Part shown: in pieces, positions 34,631 to 43,008 of the stretch
Layout: each line of letters begins with the position of its first letter
How positions within the stretch are numbered: position 1 is the stretch's first letter
NCBI RefSeq assembly: GCF_023715415.1
Contig: NZ_JAMBOB010000006.1
Location: 1 to 64,000 of the forward strand
Source: Neobacillus niacini
Lineage (GTDB): Bacteria; Bacillota; Bacilli; Bacillales; Cytobacillaceae
Length of the DNA: 64,000 nt
Direction of reading: 5' to 3'
Translations under genes and position numbers: made by a program
Notes under the pieces: model-generated
Seen by the model: only the letters and a program-made list of their open reading frames with translations
Told to the model about the DNA's origin: nothing
Databases searched by the model: none

Positions 34631-35245
34631 ATGTTTGGAAAAGTAGCAGCGGATCTATTAGGGTTAAGTGATGTTGGATCTGTTATTAAACCAGAAAATT
34701 ATGATAAGGTTGATTCCGATGATTATGTTATGCACGAGGATGACGAAAGAATTTACTTCTTAATTAAATCAAAATCGGATGAATATTGCTTCACAAATAA
34801 TGCCCTTATTCATCTTGATGGAACAAGTGCTACAAGTAAAAAAAGGATGCTTTATCGTTATAGTTACGCAACAAATAAAATATCCGATGTGATGCTTGAG
34901 ACTGCTGGTACAGTCGACCTTGATATTGAAATTAAATTTAAAATCGGCTCACAGCCATTTTCGATTGATGTTCATAAAAAACATATTGAAGAAGTCAAAG
35001 ACTTATACAAGGCGCTTATAAAAATTTCAGAAATGACTCATGATAATGAAATTTCGCTTCGTTTCGCAAAGGAAAGTCTTGATATCGCCTCCACTACATT
35101 GGGACGTGTTACTAGTACAGATAACAACTTAGTCGTACAATTCAAAATGCTAAATCAAGCTGCATTCCAATGGAAAGAGGAAAGCAAAAAGCAATATAGT
35201 GTAAAAGACTTTGGCTTTGTATTTGAAAAATACATTAATAATTAG
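34631..35245 (+). CDS. PH domain-containing protein (YvbH-like)
   Basis: 204 aa. The start is set at the ATG of MFGKVAADLLGL behind GAGGT; an ATG twelve codons upstream is weaker. The N-terminal bacterial PH domain (about 10-125; VMHEDDERIYFLIKSKSDEYCFTNNALIHLDG) is followed by the helical C-terminal oligomerisation region (about 135-200; AFQWKEESKKQYSVKDFGFVFEKY) typical of YvbH. The function is unknown. It ends at a bidirectional terminator shared with the cold-shock gene. Confidence 0.82.
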   Translation: MFGKVAADLLGLSDVGSVIKPENYDKVDSDDYVMHEDDERIYFLIKSKSDEYCFTNNALIHLDGTSATSKKRMLYRYSYATNKISDVMLETAGTVDLDIEIKFKIGSQPFSIDVHKKHIEEVKDLYKALIKISEMTHDNEISLRFAKESLDIASTTLGRVTSTDNNLVVQFKMLNQAAFQWKEESKKQYSVKDFGFVFEKYINN

Positions 35246-35250
35246 GTAAC

Positions 35251-35281
35251 AAAAAAACAGACCTATCAAGGTCTGTTTTTT
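35251..35281. terminator. Bidirectional terminator
   Basis: AAACAGACCT pairs with AGGTCTGTTT (10 bp, 4-nt loop), with A- and T-tracts on both sides. Confidence 0.85.
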
Positions 35282-35294
35282 ACATGCTATGTGA

Positions 35295-35495
35295 TTAAGC
35301 TTTGTTTACGTTAGCTGCTTGAGGTCCACGAGCGCCTTTTTCAACATCAAAAGTTACTGCTTGACCTTCTTCTAGAGTTTTAAAGCCTTCGCCTTGGATT
35401 GCTGAAAAGTGTACGAATACATCTTCTCCACCTTCGCGCTCGATGAATCCGAAACCTTTTTCTGCATTAAACCATTTTACTTTACCGTTTTCCAT
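35295..35495 (-). CDS. Major cold-shock protein (CspB/CspD family)
   Basis: 66-aa RNA-binding beta-barrel with intact RNP1 (KGFGFIER) and RNP2 (VFVHFSAI). It acts as an RNA chaperone that keeps mRNAs single-stranded in the cold and in growing cells. The transcript has a leader of about 115 nt from the promoter at 35616-35644, with a small hairpin (35511-35525) just in front of the AGGAGG site, a layout typical of temperature-regulated csp mRNAs. It cannot be assigned to B, C or D by sequence alone. Confidence 0.95.
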   Translation of the reverse strand: MENGKVKWFNAEKGFGFIEREGGEDVFVHFSAIQGEGFKTLEEGQAVTFDVEKGARGPQAANVNKA

Positions 35496-35510
35496 ATTTG
35501 TTGCCTCCTA

Positions 35511-35525
35511 GTGTGTAATCCACAC
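35511..35525 (-). promoter_or_regulatory. Hairpin next to the csp ribosome binding site
   Basis: On the minus strand GTGTG, 5-nt loop, CACAC, followed within a few nt by AGGAGG. It could modulate translation with temperature. Confidence 0.45.
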
Positions 35526-35615
35526 ATTGTATTACTATTCTTGCTCTTTAAAGATCCAGGCGAAAAGCTGTGACTTATTCTTCCCTTTACTACCGAACAA
35601 AAATAATTCTACATA

Positions 35616-35644
35616 ATCATACCAGAGAAAGAAAAATTAAGCAA
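35616..35644 (-). promoter_or_regulatory. SigA promoter of the cold-shock gene
   Basis: On the minus strand TTGCTT (35639-35644), 17 nt ending TGG, TATGAT (35616-35621). This gives an untranslated leader of about 115 nt. Confidence 0.65.
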
Positions 35645-35695
35645 GTTCTCGTCCATTACTACCTGAATAAACACCTGATAGAATGGTCAAGTTAT

Positions 35696-35728
35696 TAAAA
35701 ATGTCACTAGGAGCATTCCCCTAGTGAC
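35696..35728 (-). terminator. Terminator of the small XRE gene
   Basis: On the minus strand a 9-bp stem (35720-35728 with 35703-35711), then TTTTT, right after the stop codon. Confidence 0.8.
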
Positions 35729-35740
35729 ACAAATAAGAAC

Positions 35741-35962
35741 TTAAGCTTTCTTTTCTAATTCCCAGTCATATAAATCTTCAATTTGGCAATTTAATTCTTT
35801 GGAAATCGTCATGGCTGTACTTAGATTCATCACTTTCTTTGACATATAGCCATTAAGCTGGTCTAAAGGAATGTGTGTGTTCTTTTCCAAACCTTCCAGA
35901 TTCATACTGTTTTTTGATAATAGGGCTTTGAGGTTACTCTTTTTCGCTTTATAAGTTGACAA
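35741..35962 (-). CDS. Small XRE-like helix-turn-helix protein, 73 aa
   Basis: TTG start 5 nt after GAGGTG. The body SNLKALLSKNSMNLEGLEKNTHIPLDQLNGYM...LSTAMTISKELNCQIEDLYDWEL follows the Cro/CI-type helix-turn-helix pattern ending in the IEDLY motif seen in YozG-like regulators. A single domain without effector region. Targets are unknown. Its promoter region is divergent from the small gene at 36140. Confidence 0.75.
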   Translation of the reverse strand: MSTYKAKKSNLKALLSKNSMNLEGLEKNTHIPLDQLNGYMSKKVMNLSTAMTISKELNCQIEDLYDWELEKKA

Positions 35963-36139
35963 AATGACACCTCACTTTTTAAATAGTGTAACACAATGGA
36001 AATATAAATGAAAGGAATCACATCTCAAGCCACTGTTTCCAACTGGTTAAAGTCACTTAAAAAGCTTCATTAGACAGTTACAGGCGATGATAGTAAAAGT
36101 GTGTTATAATTAAATTTGATGAAAAAAAGGGGTGTTGAT

Positions 36140-36313
36140 TTGAGAAACTCAAATAACAGGTTCAATAGTGGGCAAACTGTGAAACTAAAGGACACTGGCG
36201 AAGAAGTTACTATTCTAAAATGGCAATATGTGAAAAATATGAAAAGATATTCATACATCGTGAAAGAGCATCCTGGAACATTTTTTTTCGAAGAAGAATT
36301 TCAAACTCAATAA
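36140..36313 (+). CDS. Small hypothetical protein, 57 aa
   Basis: The best start is the TTG at 36140 (MRNSNNRFNSGQTVKL), 5 nt after AAGGGGTG; the ATGs further upstream precede the ribosome binding site. The sequence GQTVKLKDTGEEVTILKWQYVKNMKRYSYIVKEHPGTFFFEEEF suggests a small beta-barrel (SH3/KOW-like). TATAAT at 36106-36111 is a likely -10. It is followed by two terminators. The family is not recognised. Confidence 0.65.
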   Translation: MRNSNNRFNSGQTVKLKDTGEEVTILKWQYVKNMKRYSYIVKEHPGTFFFEEEFQTQ

Positions 36314-36323
36314 TGAATGGAAA

Positions 36324-36355
36324 AAGACCAAATCCATGGGATTGGTCTTCTTTTA
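36324..36355 (+). terminator. Terminator of the 57-aa gene
   Basis: AAGACCAAATCC pairs with GGATTGGTCTT around a 3-nt loop (one bulge), then CTTTTATTT. Confidence 0.8.
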
Positions 36356-36370
36356 TTTATTTTCTTGTCT

Positions 36371-36405
36371 AGCTACAGCGCTTAGGGGCTGTAGCTTTTC
36401 TTTTT
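36371..36405 (+). terminator. Second hairpin terminator before convergent asnS
   Basis: AGCTACAGC (36371-36379) pairs with GCTGTAGCT (36388-36396), then TTTCTTTTT. The sequence TCTAGCTACAGCGC is similar to short elements often seen between genes in Bacillaceae. Confidence 0.65.
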
Positions 36406-37795
36406 AAAATTCTGCGTTACCTGTTGTTCTTGGGAATGGAATGACGTCGCGAATGTTTGACATTCCAGTTAGATACATGATTAAGCGTTCAAAGCCTAGA
36501 CCGTAGCCTGAGTGTTTTGTACCGCCATATTTTCTTAATTCCAGGTACCACCAATAATCTTCTTCATTCATACCTAAGTCATTAATTTTTCCAGCAAGAA
36601 TATCCTCACGCTCTTCACGCTGGCTGCCTCCGATTAACTCGCCGATTCCTGGTACTAGTAAATCAGTTGCCGCAACAGTTTTATTATCTTCATTCAGCCT
36701 CATATAGAATGCTTTAATTTCCTTCGGATAATCTGTAACAAAAACAGGTTTTTTGAACACTTTTTCGCATAGATAACGTTCATGCTCTGTTTGTAAGTCG
36801 AGTCCCCATTCAACTGGGTATGCAAAGGTTTCACCTGACTCCATTAGAATGTTAATCGCCTCTGTATAAGTCACACGTCCAAAACTTGAGGTATACGAAT
36901 TGTTAAGGCGATCTAATAAGCCTTTTTCAATAAAGCTGTTAAAGAAGTTCATTTCCTCCGGCGCTTGTTCAAGAACATATCCAATTACATACTTAACCAT
37001 TTCTTCAGCAAGGTCCATAATATCTGGAAGCTCCGCAAACGCCAATTCCGGTTCAATCATCCAGAACTCAGCTGCGTGTCTTGCTGTATTAGAATTCTCA
37101 GCTCTAAAAGTAGGACCAAACGTATAAACATTGCGGAATGCTAAAGCAAAAGCCTCTGCAGATAATTGTCCGCTTACAGTCAGGTTCGTTTCTTTATTAA
37201 AGAAATCCTTTGACAAATCAGTTTTTCCCTCTTCATTTTTAGGAGGGTTATCGATGTCTAAAGTGGTAACTCGGAACATTTCACCTGCACCCTCTGTATC
37301 ACTTCCTGTGATGATTGGTGAATGAACATACACAAACCCTTTGTCTTGGAAGAATTTGTGAATCGCATAAGAAGCTAAAGACCTAACACGAAAAACAGCT
37401 GAAAAAGTATTGGTGCGTGGTCTTAAATGAGAAATGGTTCTTAAGTATTCAAAGGAATGTTTTTTCTTTTGTAAAGGATAATCGCTATTTGAAAGTCCTT
37501 CGATGGAAATATTCGTTGCTTTGATCTCAAAGGGCTGTTTTGCTTGTGGAGTATGTATGAAATCACCTTCTACTCTAATAGATGAACTTATTGGGAGCTT
37601 TGCTATCTCCTTAAAGTTCTCTAATTGCTCATCAAATACGATTTGAACACCCTTAAAAAAGCTGCCATCATTCAATTCAATGAAACCAAAGGTTTTTGAA
37701 TCACGAATCGTGCGAATCCAACCAGATAACTCTACCTTCTGGTCAATAAAACTTTCTGTATTTCTGTACAAATCCTTAATTAAGGCTTGTTTCAT
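36404..37795 (-). CDS. asnS: Asparaginyl-tRNA synthetase, long (E. coli-like) type
   Basis: 463-aa class IIb synthetase: OB-fold (1-110, [24 protein letters not shown]), motif 2 ([21 protein letters not shown]), motif 3 ([16 protein letters not shown]). It contains the insertion [20 protein letters not shown] present in the 466-aa E. coli enzyme and absent from the 430-aa B. subtilis AsnS, so it is of the long type and could be a second or transferred copy. The ATG follows TTGGAGG. A promoter 100 nt upstream and an intervening terminator suggest attenuation. Confidence 0.95.
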   Translation of the reverse strand: MKQALIKDLYRNTESFIDQKVELSGWIRTIRDSKTFGFIELNDGSFFKGVQIVFDEQLENFKEIAKLPISSSIRVEGDFIHTPQAKQPFEIKATNISIEGLSNSDYPLQKKKHSFEYLRTISHLRPRTNTFSAVFRVRSLASYAIHKFFQDKGFVYVHSPIITGSDTEGAGEMFRVTTLDIDNPPKNEEGKTDLSKDFFNKETNLTVSGQLSAEAFALAFRNVYTFGPTFRAENSNTARHAAEFWMIEPELAFAELPDIMDLAEEMVKYVIGYVLEQAPEEMNFFNSFIEKGLLDRLNNSYTSSFGRVTYTEAINILMESGETFAYPVEWGLDLQTEHERYLCEKVFKKPVFVTDYPKEIKAFYMRLNEDNKTVAATDLLVPGIGELIGGSQREEREDILAGKINDLGMNEEDYWWYLELRKYGGTKHSGYGLGFERLIMYLTGMSNIRDVIPFPRTTGNAEF

Positions 37796-37820
37796 TTTTT
37801 ACAACCTCCAACTCTTATGT

Positions 37821-37857
37821 AAAAATAAAAATCCTTCCGTCACAAGGGACTAGAAGG
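37821..37857 (-). terminator. Leader terminator upstream of asnS
   Basis: In the minus-strand leader CCTTC-TA-GTC pairs with GAC-G-GAAGG around a 6-nt loop and runs into TTTTTATTTTT, 26 nt before the asnS start codon. The loop CCTTGT resembles T-box terminators, but no T-box sequence precedes it. An 8-codon frame (MILWKITF) ends inside the stem. Confidence 0.65.
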
Positions 37858-37897
37858 TAATTTTCCACAGTATCATTGTTTCTTATATCCCTACAAT

Positions 37898-37926
37898 ATT
37901 ATATTAAACTCCTGACAAATAAGCAA
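37898..37926 (-). promoter_or_regulatory. SigA promoter of asnS
   Basis: On the minus strand TTGCTT (37921-37926), 17 nt, TATAAT (37898-37903). Confidence 0.7.
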
Positions 37927-38044
37927 TATTCAACAAATTTTCCTGTAATCTCTTGAATATTTATCAGAATATTTGAAGGATTATTTCAAGCTTTCGTCGA
38001 ATTTATTAAGAAATGTTCGATTCTTGTTAAAAGGAGTGCTGATT

Positions 38045-38275
38045 TTGGACAAAGTTACTTGTATTGCTTTTCTCCTGTATCATTCTTCTAAGAGTCCAGA
38101 CATCCAAGAAAAAGCCATTCAATTACTGAATGGAGATGTATCCATTAGAGAATTAAAAAGAATTGCTTCCATTCAAGCCCATTTAGTAATGGCAGAATCT
38201 GCATTAAAGAAGAACACAATAGACAAAATGAAGGTTCAAAGATTCGCAGAGGAATTTTTATTACTTGAGGTCTAA
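38045..38275 (+). CDS. Small hypothetical protein, 76 aa
   Basis: TTG start (MDKVTCIAFLLYHSS) 8 nt after AAAAGGAG. Mostly helical (DIQEKAIQLLNGDVSIRELKRIASIQAHLVMAESALKK...), no membrane segment and no known motif. The promoter region is divergent from asnS. Its own terminator overlaps the 3' end of the convergent acetyltransferase gene. Confidence 0.6.
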   Translation: MDKVTCIAFLLYHSSKSPDIQEKAIQLLNGDVSIRELKRIASIQAHLVMAESALKKNTIDKMKVQRFAEEFLLLEV

Positions 38276-38748
38276 GCTTCCTTCGGGAAGTTTTTTTCAT
38301 AAATAAAAATTTCCTTGCCATTTTCACTAATTGCTGTTTTAATATAAAGAAATCCTAATGATTCCCAAAACTGTTTCGCCTTTACATTTTCTCTAATGAC
38401 TCCAATGCGAGTCCGCGCTAACCCTCTTTCATTCATGTCACTTTCGTAAAGTGCATATGCCTGTGTTCCAAAACCAAATCCTTGGTAATCACCATGAATC
38501 ATCAGAAGTCCCAGCCACGGGCATTGATCTTTTGGATTTTCCATTAAGTAATCCATAACCCCAATATAGGTATCATCCAGCTTGATAAATACACTAGTAG
38601 TGTCAGTGTTTAACAACTTTTCTTCAATTTCTGCAAGTTCCCTATGGGCACGTTCATTTTCAATGAGATTATACTGTGAATTAGAATTTATGATTTCAAG
38701 CGCAATATATAGCGTTTCTTTGGTTATCTCTTCAAAGTGTACGGACAT
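38272..38748 (-). CDS. GNAT family N-acetyltransferase
   Basis: 158 aa from the ATG at 38748 behind AGGAGGGAC; an upstream hydrophobic in-frame extension is unlikely to be translated. Beta-strand 4/helix 3 region (PWLGLLMIHGDYQGFGFGTQAYALYE) holds a Q-x-x-G-x-G/A-like acetyl-CoA motif, and ENVKAKQFWESLGFLYIKT is the family's C-terminal block. Acceptor substrate unknown. It overlaps the terminator and last bases of the convergent small gene. Confidence 0.85.
   Translation of the reverse strand: MSVHFEEITKETLYIALEIINSNSQYNLIENERAHRELAEIEEKLLNTDTTSVFIKLDDTYIGVMDYLMENPKDQCPWLGLLMIHGDYQGFGFGTQAYALYESDMNERGLARTRIGVIRENVKAKQFWESLGFLYIKTAISENGKEIFIYEKNFPKEA
38277..38297 (+). terminator. Terminator embedded in the opposite gene's 3' end
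   Basis: CTTCC, loop TTCG, GGAAG, then seven T on the plus strand; the same bases encode the last residues of the acetyltransferase on the minus strand. Confidence 0.75.
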
Positions 38749-38832
38749 GTTGTCCCTCCTGTTTCTGATCGTTAAAACAATTATACCAATGACTTTAAAT
38801 GTCATACAAATTAAAATGAGAAAGGTGATAGT

Positions 38833-38970
38833 ATGCTTCAAGTAAATGTTAAAGTAACCTATGAGGGAAAAAACTATTTAACAAACGTATTAGCCAACCC
38901 AAACACATCCGAAGAAGAAATTTACCGTCTAGCTTATGAACAGGTTCAAAAGCAATGGCAAAATAACTAA
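38833..38970 (+). CDS. BA3454-like small stress-response protein, 45 aa
   Basis: ATG 5 nt after AAAGGTGA, 45 codons, followed at once by a strong terminator. The sequence MLQVNVKVTYEGKNYLTNVL, then EEEIYRLAYEQVQKQW, resembles the BA3454 family of very small Bacillaceae proteins: a strand pair followed by one helix. The family name comes from expression under stress; the biochemical function is unknown. Too short for many gene callers. Confidence 0.65.
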   Translation: MLQVNVKVTYEGKNYLTNVLANPNTSEEEIYRLAYEQVQKQWQNN

Positions 38971-39004
38971 AACAGCGTCCTATTTCTTGGACGCTGTTTT
39001 TTGT
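38971..39004. terminator. Terminator between the 45-aa gene and helD
   Basis: AACAGCGTCC pairs with GGACGCTGTT (10 bp, 8-nt loop) followed by T-tract; stronger on the plus strand. Confidence 0.88.
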
Positions 39005-39007
39005 TCT

Positions 39008-41335
39008 TTATTCTACATTATATAGCGTTTCCGCAACATCCTTCATTAATGGACTCAGTTCATTTGTTATAAACATATGGAGCGTGTGCATCGCACGGGT
39101 GCAGACGGTATAAAATAATTTTCGTTCACTTTCATTTCTATATTGAGAACTGTCAGATAAAATAACGGCGTCAAATTCGATTCCTTTCGCTAAATACGAT
39201 GGAATTACCAAAACGCCTTTTTCATATGCGATGGTAGCCTTCTCGATTAAATGTAATGGAACTTCATCCTTAAGTGCATGATATACTTTTTTACTCTCTG
39301 CAGCCGTCCTGCAAATAACCGCAATCGTCCTATGTCCTTCTTTAAAAAACTCATTTATTTTATCCAAAATGAACCCATCTAGTAAATGTGGCTCAACTTT
39401 TTTTATTGTTGGCTTTTCACCATGTCGATTAAAAGGTTCGATGCTTTCTCCACCTTCAATCAGGGAACTGGTGAACTCTACAATCTCCTTCGTGGAACGA
39501 TAGGTTTTTGTCAAAACAATTTTCTCGACGTCTTCTCCCTCTTGTGCATAATCCGAAATTACCGTAGGTGACCCTGTCGCACCTGAGAAGATAGCTTGAT
39601 TGAAGTCGCCAAGAAGTGTCATTTTACTATACGGGAAGAGCCTTTCTATTAAAGCAAACTGAAAGGGTGAATAGTCCTGCGCTTCGTCAATGAAAATATG
39701 ACGTATCCCTGTTGTTGATTTCCTGCCTTTCAGCAAATCCTGCAAGTAGACAAAAGGAGTTGCGTCCTCATAGGCAATTTTAAAGTCTGCTACCTTTTCA
39801 ACAGTCTGTAAACAAATCTGTGTCCAGTCATCAAGAAGGACTTCGTTATTATCAGTCCCCCTTTTAAATAATTGTCTATACAATCCCTGCATATCGATAA
39901 AATTCAACCTTTTAACTCGAGTAAATAACGGTTTGAATTTTTGTTTCACAACTTTTTCAGCAAGAAATTTTTGTTCCAGTTCAAAATCATCAAAACTCTT
40001 ATCCGTAAAACGGTTTTTCTCCTGCAGTTCTTGGTATACCTCTAAATAGTCCTCTTTATCAAGATATTGAACTTCTTCCTCGACCCAGCTTCTTGAACGT
40101 TCCTGTTTAACTCTTCTCTTTAACTCTCTTAATAGCCAATCTTTTACCGTCTCTAGCCGATTAGGAATGGTAAAACTATTATCTAACGAATAGAAGTAAT
40201 CATAGATTGCCTCCTTAGAGATGACAATCTCGCCTCGGAAAATCAAATCTTTAAACAGCAGACCTTTCCTAGATAAATCAATGACGTACTGATCAATAAC
40301 TTGTTTAAACGCTAGGCTTGATTTATAGCGGATTCCTTTGACCCGAGCTTGATAATCTGAATGCCCTTCCTTGTTGTTAAGTAAAAATTCCATCTGGTCA
40401 AAAGGATCCTCTACTTCGAATTGATTCCCGATTCGACTATTTAAATATTCCATGAAGGTAGCCTGCTCCATGTTCTCTTCCCCTAATTCAGGGAGTACCG
40501 TGGATACGTAAGAGTTAAACAATGGATTCGGTGAGAACAGCATAATATTTTCAGACTTCAACGTATCACGATACCGGTAAAGCAAATAAGCAACACGCTG
40601 AAGTGCAGCAGATGTTTTACCACTGCCTGCTACCCCTTGAACAATAAGGAGTTTACTATTCTCATTTCGAATAATTAAATTTTGTTCTCGCTGAATCGTC
40701 GCTACAATACTTTTCATTTGTGCATTAGCATTATTTCCAAGGACCTCTTGAAGCATTTCATCCCCAATCGTTACTCCTGTATCAAACATAGCTTTTATAT
40801 TGGCCGCTCGAATGATAAATTGCCTTTTTAAATTCATCTCCCCTTCAATCTTACCATCCAATGTATGATAGGAAGCAGGTCCAGGAGCAAAGTCATAATA
40901 AAGACTGGAAATAGGGGCACGCCAATCATAAATTAAAAAATTCTCATCATTTTCATCCATAAGGGAAGCAATTCCGAGATAAACATGGTCAACGTTCTTC
41001 TCTCCATTTTCCAAAAAATCAATCCGACCAAAATAAGGGGAATAACTTAAGCGTTCAAGGATACGGAGCTGTTTATCCATTTGTTTATATGTTCGTTCCC
41101 GTTCTGATAACAATTCTGCCTGTTGTTTTATGCTGGCGGCTGTTTCAATAACATCATCTGGCTCATCCATATTAACCGTTACATCTTCCCAGAATGTCTT
41201 TCGAAGCTCTAGGACATCCGCACTAACTCCTCCAGTATTTTGCTGGAGTTTTTTCTTTTTTTTATCAATTTCCTTAATTACTGAACTTACTCGTTCCTGC
41301 TCCATTTGCAAGTCCGTATTCAGGGTTCCGCTCAT
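39008..41335 (-). CDS. helD: RNA polymerase recycling helicase-like protein HelD
   Basis: 775 aa, matching B. subtilis HelD in length. N-terminal coiled-coil arm (about 1-115), split UvrD/Rep-like ATPase with Walker A IVQGVAGSGKTSAALQR (about 228-244), Walker B HIFIDEAQDYSPFQ, motif III GDFNQAIFSG, TKTYRST, and GIEFDAVILSD plus LFYTVCTRAMHTLH near the C-terminus. HelD inserts its arms into the RNA polymerase channels and releases stalled polymerase from DNA. It is monocistronic. Recognition rests on the arm plus 1A/2A domain order. Confidence 0.92.
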   Translation of the reverse strand: MSGTLNTDLQMEQERVSSVIKEIDKKKKKLQQNTGGVSADVLELRKTFWEDVTVNMDEPDDVIETAASIKQQAELLSERERTYKQMDKQLRILERLSYSPYFGRIDFLENGEKNVDHVYLGIASLMDENDENFLIYDWRAPISSLYYDFAPGPASYHTLDGKIEGEMNLKRQFIIRAANIKAMFDTGVTIGDEMLQEVLGNNANAQMKSIVATIQREQNLIIRNENSKLLIVQGVAGSGKTSAALQRVAYLLYRYRDTLKSENIMLFSPNPLFNSYVSTVLPELGEENMEQATFMEYLNSRIGNQFEVEDPFDQMEFLLNNKEGHSDYQARVKGIRYKSSLAFKQVIDQYVIDLSRKGLLFKDLIFRGEIVISKEAIYDYFYSLDNSFTIPNRLETVKDWLLRELKRRVKQERSRSWVEEEVQYLDKEDYLEVYQELQEKNRFTDKSFDDFELEQKFLAEKVVKQKFKPLFTRVKRLNFIDMQGLYRQLFKRGTDNNEVLLDDWTQICLQTVEKVADFKIAYEDATPFVYLQDLLKGRKSTTGIRHIFIDEAQDYSPFQFALIERLFPYSKMTLLGDFNQAIFSGATGSPTVISDYAQEGEDVEKIVLTKTYRSTKEIVEFTSSLIEGGESIEPFNRHGEKPTIKKVEPHLLDGFILDKINEFFKEGHRTIAVICRTAAESKKVYHALKDEVPLHLIEKATIAYEKGVLVIPSYLAKGIEFDAVILSDSSQYRNESERKLFYTVCTRAMHTLHMFITNELSPLMKDVAETLYNVE

Positions 41336-41373
41336 TTGACCACTCTCCAGACAAATTTTGTTCCCTTATATAT

Positions 41374-41403
41374 TTGACATCCACACACTTGATGTGCTAA
41401 TAT
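41374..41403 (+). promoter_or_regulatory. Strong SigA-like promoter on the plus strand
   Basis: TTGACA (41374-41379), 18 nt, TAATAT (41398-41403). It points away from helD, and the next plus-strand feature is only a terminator-like hairpin at 41494. Confidence 0.55.
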
Positions 41404-41409
41404 ATTATT

Positions 41410-41515
41410 AGGTAATTTTTATTCTATTGAAAATAAAATCCAAAACCAAAATTTATTTTATCATGATTACCTAGTGATTTCAATATAAATCCTGCGCCCA
41501 GAAGGCGTTTTTTTT
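41410..41515 (+). ncRNA. Candidate small RNA, about 105 nt
   Basis: Bounded by the promoter at 41374-41403 and a short GC hairpin with eight T (41494-41515). The interior can fold: TAGGTAAT (41409-41416) pairs with ATTACCTA (41466-41473), enclosing a second A/T-rich stem. The longest frame is 15 codons without ribosome binding site. It lies between the divergent ends of helD and the membrane gene ending at 41520. Family unknown. Confidence 0.4.
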
Positions 41516-41519
41516 ATGT

Positions 41520-42413
41520 CTATTCCTGATTTGTCACTATTTTGTTTCCCTTTTCAACCTCAAAATCCTGTATATTATCAGTTTTACTCCCTACATAAAC
41601 CCAATCTCTAAATTTCCCATATAGTAATATCACTAAAATACGTATAGAAAAATAGTTTATACCATGAAATTTCCCCTTTGAAAGCTTAAATATTTTAAAA
41701 AACCAATCTAACCCAACGCTCATTACCAAAACCCTTATTTTTGAATTCCAATTATTCTCTTTCAAGAAGGACATAGTTGAAAAAAGAGCAAGGGAAATTG
41801 CATAAAATGGGACGATAATAAAATGCTCTGTCCATGAATGATACTTGCCAAATCCGAAACGAATCTTACGTGTTGCCGCAAAGACAAATAATAAATTGGC
41901 TTCTGTTACCATGATCATTAAAAACAGTGAAATAAAGCGAATGATTGGATTCTTCTTACTTAAAAATAGATTCCACCAATCACTGATGTTAAAGTATATA
42001 GGAATCAAAATTAAGGTGTAGACGGTTTTCCACCAATAATGTTTATATACTTTTAACCGCAAAAACAAAATCTCCACTAGTGTAAAATAAACACCACCAA
42101 GCAGTTTCCATACCCACCCTAATTTGAAAACAGTTAAGAATACAGCAGTAAATGGGACAAAAATTGCCTGTGATAATATAGCACCAAAAATATTATCAAA
42201 AAAGTTACTTTTCATCACTTTTGGTTTATACTTATAAGCTTTAAAAAGATTTAATACAAAAAACTCCAGTAAATAAGCAAAACCGATATTTGACATTAAA
42301 AGAGTAAATAAGTGCTTTTTACTTTTAGATTTATAAAAAGAAACACCAAGAAGAGTGGAGTGGATAAGGAACAAGATAATAAAGGGTATTTTATTTTGTT
42401 TTGGTTTCTTCAT
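41520..42413 (-). CDS. Polytopic membrane protein, CBO0543-like, unknown function
   Basis: About 297 aa with eight or so hydrophobic segments (for example IPFIILFLIHSTLLGVSFY, LFTLLMSNIGFAYLLEFFVL, FISLFLMIMVTEANLLFVFA), rich in Lys, Phe and Trp. No catalytic motif seen. The start is uncertain: ATG at 42413 has GGGAA in front, while ATG at 42431 has no visible ribosome binding site. A hairpin terminator sits 70 nt upstream of the start. The family is not firmly recognised. Confidence 0.6.
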   Translation of the reverse strand: MKKPKQNKIPFIILFLIHSTLLGVSFYKSKSKKHLFTLLMSNIGFAYLLEFFVLNLFKAYKYKPKVMKSNFFDNIFGAILSQAIFVPFTAVFLTVFKLGWVWKLLGGVYFTLVEILFLRLKVYKHYWWKTVYTLILIPIYFNISDWWNLFLSKKNPIIRFISLFLMIMVTEANLLFVFAATRKIRFGFGKYHSWTEHFIIVPFYAISLALFSTMSFLKENNWNSKIRVLVMSVGLDWFFKIFKLSKGKFHGINYFSIRILVILLYGKFRDWVYVGSKTDNIQDFEVEKGNKIVTNQE

Positions 42414-42500
42414 ACACATTTCCCATTTCATTAAGCAGTATTATTGGTAGTATTTGAATTTCTACCCGTTTCATTCCAACATTTCGTCTACAACATTGAA

Positions 42501-42526
42501 AAAAGCTCTCCGGTAAGAGAGCTTTT
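42501..42526. terminator. Orphan hairpin terminator in a divergent intergenic region
   Basis: AAAAGCTCTC pairs with GAGAGCTTTT (10 bp, 6-nt loop), T-tracts on both strands. No gene ends here; it lies in the leader of the minus-strand membrane gene. Confidence 0.75.
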
Positions 42527-42927
42527 AATTTTTTTTCAATTCCTCAATTTGTATGTATTTGTTGAAGTATTCCTACTTTTTAGTCGATTGTAGCATTTTC
42601 TGAGAATATTTGCAGTCAATTTTTAATATATCGATATAATAGTTAATTAACCATGATATTTTCATATAATTAATAAGATTTTACAGTATTGTTTTTCCTT
42701 GCTAAATAAAAAAATTGTTCCCCATACTCCTAGTTATTACTTCTTCTTTGGTGTTCAAATGACTTTCAAGTAAAGCACATCTAATTACTACTGTAAAATA
42801 CTTTATTATTATTTTAATAATACATTTATTTTTCTTGATAATTTGCTAGTTTAGACAAAATAACCAAGTTTTTTGTCGAAACCCCATGCAATTAGACCTA
42901 AATACTAATTAAAGTGCCTAAAATTAG

Positions 42928-42939
42928 GGGAAATTTCCC
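42928..42939. promoter_or_regulatory. Palindrome next to the inhA promoter, possible operator
   Basis: GGGAAATTTCCC, a perfect 12-bp palindrome, ends 2 nt before the -35 box of the protease promoter. The binding protein is unknown. Confidence 0.4.
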
Positions 42940-42941
42940 TA

Positions 42942-42970
42942 TTGTTTTGTCCTAATTTTCAAAATATTAT
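42942..42970 (+). promoter_or_regulatory. Probable promoter of the InhA protease gene
   Basis: TTGTTT (42942-42947), 17 nt, TATTAT (42965-42970), about 38 nt before the start codon. Confidence 0.5.
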
Positions 42971-43008
42971 ATTAATACGGCCGAAAAACACTGAAATGGG
43001 GAATACAT

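Larger units (their letters stand above)
42432..43008. other. 577-nt AT-rich intergenic region
   Basis: Between divergent genes. It holds the hairpin terminator at 42501-42526, the palindrome at 42928-42939 and the promoter at 42942-42970. The middle (about 42540-42920) is very A/T-rich with no frame, repeat or structure that I can support. Confidence 0.6.

Noticed and set aside
37796..37926. T-box riboswitch before asnS
   Set aside because: The leader is only about 100 nt and lacks the T-box sequence and specifier stem; only the terminator resembles that class.
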